Of a DNA stretch of 64,000 nt, positions 46,701 through 55,893 are shown one piece after another. Position numbers and translations under genes: made by a program. Source of the stretch: Triatoma infestans. Lineage: Eukaryota > Arthropoda > Insecta > Hemiptera > Reduviidae. A model generated the notes under the pieces. That model saw only the letters and a program-made list of their open reading frames with translations. It did not search any database and was not told the origin of the DNA. Each line of letters begins with the position of its first letter. The stretch's first letter is position 1. Location of the stretch: assembly GCA_011037195.1 (NCBI GenBank), contig JAAEAF010001551.1, positions 62,001 through 126,000 of the forward strand, written 5' to 3'.

Positions 46701-49700
46701 CAGTGAGCTATAAATGCTCCCAGGAGGGAAACATCTACGGGTAACGTTGCCTGACCCGAACCCGCGGCCTCTGCATTTCAGTCTTCACGTGCTACCACAG
46801 TACTAATTCAGCCGCTGAACACTATCTATTAGGTTCAGTTTAATATAAATGTATTGTTATATTTATAGGATTGGTGCAAGAGTAATTGCGGTTAAGGACT
46901 GAATTTTAAATAATTATAACTAGGCTCAAACATAACTTTATTAATCAAAATACGAACCTTTACAATTTAATATTTTTGCCAACGAGAAATAAGTTTGTTT
47001 GTTCTGCAGTGTTATAATCCGTGCTTTAAGATTCGAAGCGTTTTCCTTGCAAGTTTTCGAAGTTGTTGAAGAAGTAATAGTCGGTTGGCGAAGGTAAGGT
47101 GAATAGGGCGTGATGAGGCACAATTTCGTAAACATTTAGTTCAACTTTTGAAGTGCTTTGATTTGCGTCGTGGGATCGGGTGGTGTCGTTGGAATTTGGA
47201 CCTTTTTGTTGAACAATTCCGTTGCAGGAGTTGCCATTTGTAGAGCAAGTCTTCACAATGCGACCGAGAAATAGTTCGTTGTTGTTGCGTAGCAAAAGAG
47301 AAGACGTCTTGCCTTCAAAATTTTTTTTTTACTTCCGAACAGCTCATGAGATATCCACTTACTGAGCTTTTTCACCTTTTCATTTTGCTTCTAATCACGA
47401 ACGGCAACTTCTCTTGTGATTGTAAAAGGATCAGCTTGAATGACTTCCCTCAATTGGTCGTTGTCAACTTCCGATGGCCGGCCACTACGATCCTCACATT
47501 CAAGGCTCCTTCTCCTTTGCAAAACTTCTACCACAACGACCCTGTACGTTCGCTAGCAGTTCCTGGTTGTTGACATTGCGAATGGTCTCCGCTGCCTAAA
47601 AGGCGATTTTGATACTCGAATAAGAAAATCATACAAAATTGCTTTTTGTCTAACTTTATTTCTATAGGTTAAAATAAATATATAATTTGCAGGAAGTAAT
47701 AAATCATTGGCATATAAAACATAAAGTGAGAAATACATATTAAAATGATGTGTAATATAACCATTTTATTAAAGAATGTCATCCATTATCAGAGCGCAAA
47801 TTTCAACTATTAAAAGCCAATTACTTTTGCTCCAATCCAATAAAATCGCAATTGTCCAATGGTCTAACAATGAATAAGCCTTCACAGCTTACTGTTCGGT
47901 GATGGGCCGTGTTGTCTCTAACGGGAGAACACTGTCCGGAGGCCCTCAGTCCGCTGAGAATGCTCCGGGGTAAATGACCATAGATGTTGATGCGCCCTAA
48001 ATTAAAAAAAAAACACATTTTTATACATTGCCTTCAAAACTGCATGTCCAGCCTGCATTATCATTGAATACCGCGTAGGATCCGTGAATAAATCTTTAAC
48101 CTAAAAGGATAAAAACACACTCTTTAGCTCATTTTGGAACATCTTGGCTGTCAGAATTTGAGTTTCTTTCAGCCATGAAATCGTGTGAAAATAAAAACAA
48201 ATTTTTCAGAATTTTAACTTTATCTCTATTTATTTATGTTAGATGAGAGGAATCAAAAGTGGAAATGAATTTGATAGTTGCGTTGAGGTTTTTACTGTTT
48301 TCCTTTTTTTGTGTTTTTTCCCTGTGTTATGGAAGAAGATATTAGAAATGAACAAGTGCTTATTATTTGTGATTTATATTAATTTTTGTTCTCCCAGGAA
48401 TTCCGCCCTGGGTCAGAGCTCTCATACTGGGTGCTACTTAAAGAGTAAGAGCATATCAATTTTCATTGTGTGGTAAAATATATATAACACTTTGAAAAGA
48501 GTGTTAATTAATTTTGAAGTTGTAATTAACTATGGCTCCTAAACTATCTGTATAAAAACATAAAACAATATGTATAAATCATCATTTTTTATTATTACTA
48601 TTGTACTAAAAATTAAAACTACTATAATTATACTTTTTTCTTTAATTTTTTGTATTTGAATGTTTGGAAATAAGCATGAAAAAGCATGTTCGTACATATA
48701 TAGTAGATGTTTTGGAAAGAAAAGTAGAGCATGGATTTAGTATTTTTTTTCCTAAACAGACTTGCATGAAAATCACCGAAACCTAAATTATTTTTATTTT
48801 GGGGTGCCTCTCCATCGAGAGTGTGTTTTCTAGGATGAGGCAGTTGAAGGGGCACTAAGAGAAATTGGTCTCATCTAGTACCTAAAAGATGGGGCTCATC
48901 AGAACATCGTTACAACGTCTCGGTGCTTTTGACAACTGAAAAGAATTGGTTTTTGTTTTTTTATTTTTATTTAATTTTCTTTATTTAATTACTTTTTAAT
49001 TAACTGAAATGTGTGCAATAATAATTTAGTCATTTTTTTATACTAACTTTTTGTTTTACAAAAAAAAAAATATAGTAATTTAATTTTTTTTTTTATGAAT
49101 TAGGGAAAATCAAACAGAATAATCAATAGGGCATAGTAAAACCTGCACAAATCACCTGTTTTCTGTAATTTCAATATAATCAGTTTGTAATAGTGTATGT
49201 AGCATTTGCTGTTAATTGAATTAAAATAGTATTTTTTCCCCCTGGTATGTGTGTGCACTTCCAGTTTTAGTAAGCACTTCACTGTCAAAAATTTTCCTTT
49301 AATTTTAAAAAGGTTCCTTGTCTATTATATTATATTTAGTTTTTAATTTTGATAACAATATAAAATATTGGTAATCATATCAATTTGAATTATTTAGGCA
49401 AAGTATTTTTAATTCCTGTGAAGTGTAGAATTACACTGTTATTTAGAATAGCGAGTAATATGATCAGTTTGTGTATAATACATTTAAGTTGAGGTCTTCT
49501 AATCAATTTTAGGGCCAAATAACAAATTTTCCCTAAGGAACTGAGAATAATTAGTCTTTGTTGTGGTTGGGTTCGCATACCTTGAATGCAACAGCGATAT
49601 TTTCCGTGTTAGCCTGCTTCATTTTGTCGTCATTGACCGGTTTCGGGCGTTCGCCAGCATCAGGATGTCTTGATAAACAGTGTGATAACACAGACTTGCG

Positions 49701-52700
49701 CAGAACAAAATAGTGTGTATAAACTAATTTTGCTCTGCGCAAGTCTTGTGCTATTACACATTTATAAGACATACTATTTAAGGGCGAACACCTGAAACAG
49801 TTCGATGACCACAAAATAAAGCAGGCTTCCGGAAAGTAGCTCTAATAAATAAGTGCCCTTGTCGACTCCTTGGGCCTGGCGTTTAAAAGAAACTAAGCGA
49901 TAAACTTTTTTCAGTGATTTGTTCGCTGTCCCTACGTTTTTCAAGAAAATGGACGAGAAAACTCCAATTTTAGATCGTGGAAAATTTCTTTATACGTTAA
50001 AAATAACAGTTTCTTTTTCCCAGTCATTTGAAAAACTGTTAAAAGTTTTTTAAAACTTCCTAGAAGAGCGGCGTTAGTATATTATTTAACAAAGCCTTGC
50101 TAAATTCCGGGTAACGTCAATAAACGATAAAACGATGTTTATTAATTTAAATTTTGAAGAACAATTTTTTTAGTTGAAAAACACTTGAGTTTCCGGGTTG
50201 AGTCCGCGTCAGTGGTTGGCTGGAAACCGACGTTTCCCATATTGCAATGAGCCAATTGGCTGTCAAGCTGTATCGACCCTGAAAGGCCCATTGCAATATA
50301 ATATGGGCGAAACATCGGTTTCTAGGAAACCGGAAAGTCAAGTGTTTTTCATGAATATGGCCGCGCGGAAACCTAAAAGATCAATTTTATTTTTTTTGCC
50401 ATTTTTTCAAAAAGGTACGTTTTTATTTCTTATCCCCCCCCCCCTTAAGCCTAAGCAAATTCTACTTTCAGATCAAGAGTAGTAAAATTTCAATAAGTGC
50501 ACAATGAATCTGTTATAAGCATTTTTTCTCAGTAAAGTCTTCAAATCAATTTTTGCTCAGTTAATAATTTGTCACAAAATTCAAAATTGACCATAAAATC
50601 ATTTTATTGCCACCACAATTTTCAATTTCTTTCAAGTTTTAAGATATGTTAGGCTCATTTTTAAAAAAAGCGGTGAATATTTTGCCACGGTGATTCTCTA
50701 GCAAGACTATTCACATGCCACGGTGAATCTCTTGCAAGATTACTCACACATGTTTCCTGATGAGGCGTTGCCTTGTAACCATGGCACTTATCTTCTAAAG
50801 AAGTTTATTGTGCTTTTGAATATTACAGATTTCTGGTGTTGTGGAACACCGATGATAACCTGGAATGTTTCTCAAGTAGCTTGTTTGAACGACTTCTTTA
50901 GTTTGGCCTCCCGCTCTAGTATTTTTTAAGAATAGTTTAAAGTCATAGTTTAAACATTCCTTCATTCCCTGCATTCTTTTTCCAACTCGCTAACTCTGAT
51001 TCATCCAGATTTTACTGTCAAACTAGATATAATTCTCCCTACTGAGGTAATAACATTAGTGATAAATGGTTTGAAAAATATGAAATGAGGAATTTTTCTG
51101 AAAATTTGCTATCAACTACCCAAGTAAATTTAATACTGAAATTTAATACTTAAAAATTTCATATTTTCTGGTTTCTCTTAGATTGGTACGACTCTAATTA
51201 ATACATTCAACTTCAAGTTAGAAAAAGAGCCTGCTAATTTTGTGGAAAATAACTTCTCTTTTGGAAATAGGCTGAGAAATGTAACTTTCCTGCGAAAGCG
51301 ATCTAGTTTTATTTAAAAAATAATAATAATAATAAAATTATCCACTTTACTTTCATATCGATGCATCAATAACCTACAAATCATATTACTCGTTATTTAA
51401 TCCATTACGGCGATTCAGATCAGAAACATTATTCTTAAAAAATGAAAATTCCAAATACCATACATTTTACTAAATAATAATTTACTTTTCCTTTGCCAAA
51501 GATATGGTTGCATAGTTCCTTGGGACATTAAAAAAAATAAAAAGATACTGTAAATTATATTTAAAATTATAAACTTTTATTTACATTTTCCGGTAAATAA
51601 AACTATTCCCTGTTCCTATATATTTGTATAAAAGTAATATGATTTTTTTTTTTTTTTGCTCTTTGTTAAGATATCGTCATTTTCTTCTTTTTAAATTATT
51701 TGATTATAATTCCCGCAACCCATTTATTTATAGTGGAAATAATATATCAACTAATTTTTGTCTTAACTGTGTAGCTTTTATCTTAGCATAAAAGTATATT
51801 TTATAATAGTTATTTGTAAAATGTTTATATTAGCTTTATTGTTGACTGATTAATATTATTATTTTTTATAATAGGCCATATTAATAGTTTTTTTTTTATA
51901 AAACAAAATAAAAATAAAACTTGTAATACAAAAATTTTGTTCAGTTAAAAATATAAATATTTCCTAAATATGTACTCAATCTAATTCTTTTTATTTTCTG
52001 TAATTTATATACATTAATTCAAAGTTATCTGAAAAAGTGAATTTATATAGTAGTGTATAAAGTGACTGCGATATGTTTCATTGTTTTAATTCAAAATTTA
52101 AAAAAAAAAAAATTGAACTGTATTTTTTCATATACTATTGTGCATTGTAAGAAAATTAGGTGCAAAAAATTTCAATTTTGTGGACTCAAAAATAGGCCAT
52201 GACCTTTCTTATTTACAATTAAGAAATATATGAAAATACTATTTTTTACAAAGTAAATACAAATTTAAAAAATATACTTTTTTTCATATTAAATTGATAA
52301 ATTATTTATTTGCGAGGATGTATTCTCTTTTTTTCTTTTCTTTTTTGTCATTTTTGTGCATGTAGATCTGATGTGTACCTATTTTATTTTTACATATAAA
52401 GAACAATAAAGAAATATTGTTTTATATCGAATTCTTTTTTTATTTTTATTTTTGTTTTTATATATATAATATAATGATTGATAAAGATTCTTTAGATGAT
52501 TAGCATACCTCACTTGAACATTAATAATGTAATACTCCTAGCTAATTTTCAACTGTTGGGAGTTTATTATTTTTTAATTAACATAAAAATTTAATGTTTT
52601 TCTCGAAAAATCACATTTCTAAGCTTTAACTTCAATTGAGAAATAATTTCATCTTATTTTCGTAAAAAAAGCGGTTAAACTTAAGTAGATGAGGCAATTC

Positions 52701-54083
52701 ATTTGTAAAAAACTTTGTATTTGAAATTTTGAAATTTTTTATTTTTTTTAAACTTCGTAATATTATTTTTTCGAATTGAAAGAATTTTATTTATTATTCA
52801 ATTTGTTATTAAAGATGGCAAAATAGATTAGACGGCAAATATTTAATGGAAAGCAAACAGATCTTAATAAAAACTTACTATCACTGCTTTAGGTTAATTT
52901 ATATAACATGCAGTACTAATAGTAATTTTTTTCCTTACAATATCCAAAAAGTATTGAAAAAAAGAAATTAGTTTCATTGTGGGTTAAAAAGTATATCTAT
53001 TATTAATTAAGTAAACTTCAAATCACGTTCATGCCCGATATTTCCTTTTTAATGTGTAAACTTGCTGATGTTATCACATTATCGATCTTATACCAAGTTA
53101 AAAGTTCTTTCAAATAAAAGATTTTCCACCAAATAGGAATAAATAAAATTGATAGTGAATTAAAAAAAAAACTTGTAAAAAAAAAAAAATTGTTAATCAA
53201 TAGACAGACCTAGATCTCAATAGACAATTTAATTCTTTTGCTGAAATTGCGAGCAAAATACTTCTCAATTTCGAAAACGCATCAGAAATGTAACTTGTTC
53301 TAAGAAATATTTTATAAAAAAAAAAGAATGAAAGTATTTGATTAGCTTGTTCTACATTCTATGAGGTCTATTACAATCCTGCCCATCATCCTGTATTTAA
53401 ATATATAAAAATATTTCTCCTCACTTTTAGTGTAGTTAATGTTTATGATAATTCCTAGTAGTTTAATTATGATGATAACACATTTATACAAAATATATAT
53501 ACATTATATATAATTTAATAAACCTGTGCCTTAACCAAAAACCATAAAAAGAAAAAGCGCACATTTTCTAAATTGCACGTATTCAGCATGGCATTTGAGC
53601 TTAGAAAATAAAAGTCACAGTTGTTAATACAATTAAAAAAAAAAAAAATAGTACATGAGTCTGTTCAGTTATGGAATAAAAAGGGTCTACATGTTGCCTC
53701 TTTGAAGCTTCGCCTTACGACTTGCATACACGCAAAACATAGGTACGTTAGTAAATTTCAAATTTATTTACGGGTTGCAACATATAGGCCCTTTTGTAAA
53801 TTTAGAATTTTTAATTTAGAAATATTATTTATTTTTAAAAATTTTGCTTTTTAATTTGGTTTGGTTGCTTGTAATTTTGAACGTTAAGCATATGTTGCAA
53901 CTCGGTGCTTGTAGTATATTTTAGAAAGTTTAGATACTCCAAATATATTATATATATATAACATAATATTGAATATATATTATAATATTAGTAATTTCGT
54001 GAATATTTAATGTCTTCTTTTTTTCTTTTTTAATCCAGGAGGAGACACCTCAAGGATTCTTTGAAGATCATGGACTTGGATAA
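34701..54083 (+). CDS. AP1S2: AP-1 complex subunit sigma (AP1S1/AP1S2 type), 5 exons
   Basis: The small subunit of the AP-1 clathrin adaptor at the trans-Golgi network and endosomes; its longin-type fold helps bind dileucine sorting signals. Exons: 34701-34703 (ATG only, donor GTAAGA), 34783-34961, 36510-36618, 36715-36852, 54039-54083. The frame is intact at 157 aa, the usual family length. Diagnostic stretches: [97 protein letters not shown] and DLLQE, with C-terminus [14 protein letters not shown]. Exon 1 holding only the Met codon gives an MM-Q-F start. The last intron is 17.2 kb and holds two candidate alternative exons (43753-43761 and 44610-44654). The paralogue symbol is by similarity; an invertebrate single-copy gene would be called AP-1 sigma. 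Confidence 0.93.
35249..35465. repeat. Diverged palindromic element related to family A
   Basis: CTGGATAACATCTATGGTTT near 35280 is matched in inverted orientation at 35432-35455. The inner sequence includes AGCAAAATGAAGCATG, like the family A CACAAAATGAAGCAGG block. The hammerhead core position reads GGATGA and AAAA, so it is decayed. Confidence 0.45.
35640..35950 (-). repeat. Strongly diverged family F-like fragment in AP1S intron 2
   Basis: It contains TTTCTAGCCAAAGGTCTCTC, a GA microsatellite, TATTTCTCAAAACCAAAATG and ATGACTCCAGCAATTTTCTT, in the order of family F modules read in reverse. Confidence 0.35.
36853..38577. other. Start of AP1S last intron, AT-rich, no gene seen
   Basis: No exon continuing frame 0 with a good acceptor was found here. 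38130-38300 holds weak family F-like blocks (AAGCATATATTCCCGGAGAA). Confidence 0.5.
38578..38840 (+). mobile_element. S1 SINE copy in AP1S last intron
   Basis: The head AGGCGTTTAGACTAGTTGCG has an intact box B GGTTCGATTCC (38634-38644). The body AGAGAAGGCCAGAACTATAA matches the S1 body at 1045-1070. The 77-codon frame is a repeat shadow. Confidence 0.65.
38841..41269. other. AP1S intron, mostly AT-rich; unassigned complex patch at 40460-41060
   Basis: The patch at about 40460-41060 is less AT-rich and repeat-like but encodes nothing I recognise. Open frames here are short and without domains. Confidence 0.4.
41270..41390 (+). repeat. Direct repeat, copy 1 of 2
   Basis: AATCTTTAGGACAAAGTAGA, CTATTCAATTCATCTCTA and TCAACCTATTTTCAAAAAAT recur at 43130-43250. 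The two copies are 1.86 kb apart in the same orientation. Confidence 0.6.
42511..42560 (-). ncRNA. Hammerhead ribozyme motif, family E
   Basis: Minus strand: AAG, CTGAAGA, stem II GAC...GTT(C) around ATCATTA, GAAA, ACGT and U17 (GUU site), then CTATTTTGT. Stem I begins with two pairs, and ACAA can pair with TTGT beyond an internal loop. The core is complete; stem II is short with a G-U pair. Confidence 0.55.
42598..42948. repeat. Inverted repeat pair with 36-bp arms
   Basis: ATGTAATTTCATGACAAGAA with CAAGGAACTTTTA (about 42601-42638) is repeated in inverted orientation at about 42908-42946. The roughly 270-bp interior is AT-rich without a recognised product. It lies directly beside the family E hammerhead and may be part of the same element. 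Confidence 0.6.
43130..43250 (+). repeat. Direct repeat, copy 2 of 2
   Basis: Partner of 41270-41390. The shared core is almost identical over about 50 bp and then diverges. Confidence 0.6.
43753..43761 (+). other. AP1S2: Candidate 9-nt microexon of AP-1 sigma
   Basis: A long pyrimidine tract ending TTTTTTTCTTCAG is followed by TTTAAACAA and then the donor GTGAGT. Nine bases (F-K-Q) would enter in phase 0 between QE (exon 4) and EETPQ (last exon), giving a 160-aa isoform. Evidence is splice-site quality and frame only. Confidence 0.4.
43985..44180. mobile_element. Family C element with inverted hammerhead halves
   Basis: The left part shares its sequence with 18785-18930. GAATTCTTTATTTGCTCTA (44034-44052) is repeated in inverted orientation at 44151-44172. 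A plus-strand core end CCGAAACGTAGAGC is at 44146-44159, and a minus-strand motif is at 44047-44090. Confidence 0.6.
44047..44090 (-). ncRNA. Decayed hammerhead motif, family C copy 2
   Basis: Minus strand: CTGAAGA and a stem II with ACACCA/TGGTACC are kept, but GAAACGTA has become GTAATATA, so the catalytic core is broken. Confidence 0.4.
44190..44440. mobile_element. Family B element with two hammerhead-like motifs in opposite orientation
   Basis: ACTTGAGTTTCCGGGTTAAG at the left and its inverted counterpart CAACCCGGAAACTCAAGTTT at the right form terminal inverted repeats. The tail has ATGGCCGCGGAAACCTAAAA. Inside, a minus-strand motif (44242-44285) has GAAACGTC and a stem II, with C3 changed to T. 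A plus-strand motif (44325-44366) has CTGAAGT and GAAACGCG. The related copy is at 50165-50395. Confidence 0.55.
44610..44654 (+). other. AP1S2: Candidate alternative terminal exon of AP-1 sigma
   Basis: After AAATTGCAG, phase 0, the sequence reads [14 protein letters not shown] then TAA. Spliced to exon 4 it would give a protein of exactly 157 aa with a different, acidic C-terminus in place of [14 protein letters not shown]. No alternative donor is needed. The match in length and frame is suggestive, but expression is unknown. Confidence 0.4.
45690..46430 (+). pseudogene. Non-LTR retrotransposon remnant with RT and RNase H pieces
   Basis: [14 protein letters not shown] (45911-45952) is RT motif 4. 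FADDIIYLV (about 46023-46050) is the catalytic FADD box. [20 protein letters not shown] (about 46327-46386) resembles an RNase H start. Frames shift between them and stops intervene. RNase H after RT suggests an I- or Jockey-related LINE. The upstream [20 protein letters not shown] segment (45710-) may be its gag-like part. Confidence 0.7.
46600..46830 (-). mobile_element. Diverged S2 SINE copy
   Basis: The body shows AGTACACTTCCGGCATCCGG and AACAGTGAGCTATAAATGCT. The reversed tRNA-like head has CCCGAACCCGCGGCCTCTGC and a box-A-like remnant near 46795. Confidence 0.55.
46862..47580 (-). pseudogene. mariner-type transposase remnant, copy 2, with one terminal repeat
   Basis: The plus-strand start GATTGGTGCAAGAGTAATTG at 46870 is a mariner-like inverted terminal repeat. 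On the minus strand, about 47490-47400 encodes [20 protein letters not shown] and TITREVAV, the conserved linker and second helix-turn-helix. About 47170-47030 encodes [19 protein letters not shown] after HALFTLPSP, matching the catalytic-domain C-terminal consensus. The middle is deleted or rearranged. No matching terminal repeat was found at the other end. Confidence 0.75.
47875..48005 (+). mobile_element. S2 SINE copy, opposite orientation, headless
   Basis: It reads ACAGCTTACTGTTCGGTGAT, GAGAACACTGTCCGGAGGCC, ATGCTCCGGGGTAAATGACC and a 3' tail GCGCCCTAAATTAAAAAAAA. The tRNA-like head is absent. Confidence 0.65.
48006..49555. other. AP1S last intron, no gene seen
   Basis: AT-rich. 48780-48920 is somewhat more complex (GGGGTGCCTCTCCATCGAGA) and unassigned. 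Confidence 0.45.
49556..49835. mobile_element. Palindromic family A element with inverted hammerhead pair (decayed)
   Basis: The left arm 49556-49715 and right arm 49725-49835 meet at a short AATAGTGTGTATAAACT centre. The minus-strand ribozyme is at 49631-49667. The plus-strand one (49770-49807) has lost CTGAAGA (CTATTTA) but keeps GGGCGAACACC. Confidence 0.7.
49631..49667 (-). ncRNA. Hammerhead ribozyme motif, family A copy 7 (decayed)
   Basis: Minus strand: CATC, CTGATGC (A9 to C), a stem II shortened by one base, GAAA, ACCGGT, C, AATG. Probably inactive. Confidence 0.5.
50165..50395. mobile_element. Family B element, second copy
   Basis: ACACTTGAGTTTCCGGGTTG at the left, AAAGTCAAGTGTTTTTCATG at the right and ATGGCCGCGCGGAAACCTAA match the copy at 44190-44440. 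It contains a minus-strand half motif (GAAACGTC, 50227-50234) and the plus-strand motif at 50275-50321. Confidence 0.6.
50275..50321 (+). ncRNA. Hammerhead-like motif, family B
   Basis: CGACC (stem I), CTGAAAG, a perfect 6-bp stem II GCCCAT/ATGGGC, GAAA, CATC, then GGTTT closing stem I. Stem I and II are excellent, but the core reads CTGAAAG rather than CTGANGA and stem III reads ACAT instead of ACGT. Probably inactive now. Confidence 0.45.
50396..54038. other. 3' part of AP1S last intron, very AT-rich, no repeats recognised
   Basis: Unlike 38-50 kb, this stretch lacks recognisable TEs. 50660-50930 is slightly more complex. A pyrimidine tract and acceptor at 52366-52375 is followed by ATCTGA and AATAAA (52404), which could form a minimal terminal exon ending LLQEI. 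Support is weak. Confidence 0.4.
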
Positions 54084-54597
54084 CAAAGCAAGATGGATGC
54101 GTTGAAGTCTAGGCTTCAATCGCTTCTGCTCGACTAACAATTGAATTAGAAGTATTTTAGGTTGTCTATATTGCTTACAGTATTCTTTTATTTATCTTTA
54201 AATCACTTCTCTTCTGATTCTGATAGTCAGAAACCATATTATCATTTTTTTTTTTATCATTTCTGTTACATAATATAGTAATACTTCTCCAGAAGAAAAT
54301 TAACTAATTTTACTAATCAGAAATTATATACGATTTCTCTTTTTAAATAATTTTTGTATTATTATTTGTATTGTGTTGCACAGCATTTTGAAAAAATCGA
54401 TATTAATAATTGTTGATATTATACCAAAAACAATACAACTTGGATAGTTTTAAAACGATATGGAAATAACTATTTTCCAGAAAAAAAAAGTATTCCATTT
54501 TCATATTCAAAGATTTTAATCAATATTTTTTCAATGCTCAATGATTTTTTAATCTTTTTAAAATTGAAATGGAAAGTATGCTTTGAGTTGTTATATA

Positions 54598-55893
54598 AGT
54601 ATGGTGGCGTTCAAAAATATTTGCATAATCATTAAAACGAGTAAAATTTTTTTTTTTTTTTTTTCATATTTTACAACCTTTGATTGGAATTTACAACTAT
54701 CACTGCTTGCCAGATATCTCTTTGGGATGCGAATATATCAATTTTTTTTTTTTGTTGTGGAGTCTGGGCTTCTAATCTGGATATTATGATGTTTTTTTTA
54801 GCCATAAACATAGAATCGTGACCTTGCTCTTGAGGTGTAGATATTTGCCCAGCAGTAATCTTCAAAATATGATTGTTGGAATTAAATGATAAAAAGTCCT
54901 GGTATATATATATGTATCAGTCACTAATCATTGAATTTTGGATGCTAAATAGTTAAATATTTCTTCAAAAATGCATCACTCTGAATGTGATAGTATTATA
55001 TGTATGGTATACGGTATATAAGGTATGGTAAACAAAATATATATATAATATACCATACTTTATTATAAATGTATACCAGGACTATTTGTCATTTAATTTC
55101 AACAATCTTATTTTGTATAAATTTTCAAGTCCAATACACTAAACAAAGTTATAGTGTTAATAATCTTCAAGTTATGGCGAATATTTAGAACCTCCAAACA
55201 GCATTTATTTACGAACAATTACTAGCGCGTCTCTGTCTTTTTTCTTTTTTGCATATATATTTTTATCTATTGCTTGTTTTATCAAAGAAAAAACATCTCG
55301 TCAAATTTACTTGGTTTAATCAAAATAGCTCTTAACATAACCAAGCGCTCTTTGCCCTGTTGATTGATTGATTGATAAAGGGGAGGCTAGCCTCGTTCCA
55401 CCATGACCTACACTAAGAGGTCTATTGTGGATCGCCTATAGTTACAGCACATCCTTTAGCTTTGCCCTTTTAATCGGGCCTAGCAAAGCTGAAAGCTGCT
55501 CCGTCTTAAAGCTCATGGCTTCGATCTTTGCCCTGTTACTTAGGAGAGGATTAAATTTATTTCAAGCTTAGTATGTTAATGTACTTGTTATGACAGAACA
55601 GTCACCAATCATTGAATTTTGGATGCTAAATAGTTAAATATTTCTTCAAAAATAGAATAGAAATATTTCTTCACCCTGAACAGAATAGAGCCCTTTTGAA
55701 TTATTTTCTTGGGTTTTTAATTAAGAAGTTTTATTTCTTAAGATTTTTTTTTTTTCAATTAATTCTTTTAACATGATTATCTAGAGAAATAAAAGTCTAT
55801 TTACTAAAGTGGTTTTGTATTTTTGTTTTCTTTTGCAAATCTTTTTAATTTTTAGCAAAAATGTATATATGCAGATATTTCTGATCACCACTG
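54598..55893. mobile_element. Tc1-like element remnant with terminal inverted repeats, internally rearranged
   Basis: GTATGGTGGCGTTCAAAAAT at 54598 and, in inverted orientation, the block around 55855-55890 (reverse complement TACAGTGGTGATCAGAAATA) resemble Tc1-type terminal repeats. Inside lie a second inverted pair (54863-54910 with 55065-55112, AGTCCTGGTATA ends), a 55-bp direct duplication (54918-54972 with 55603-55657, TCATTGAATTTTGGATGC), and a LINE-like tail (55363-55530, GATT repeats then GGGGAGGCTAGCCTCGTTCC). No intact transposase. Confidence 0.5.

Noticed and set aside
48780..48930. CTGATGAGCCCCATC on the minus strand, a possible further hammerhead start
   Set aside because: No GAAA follows the second strand of the would-be stem II, and no stem I pairing was found.
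52366..52410. Acceptor-like tract, ATCTGA and AATAAA as a minimal alternative terminal exon of AP-1 sigma
   Set aside because: Only one codon would be added before the stop. Such combinations are expected by chance in this AT-rich stretch.
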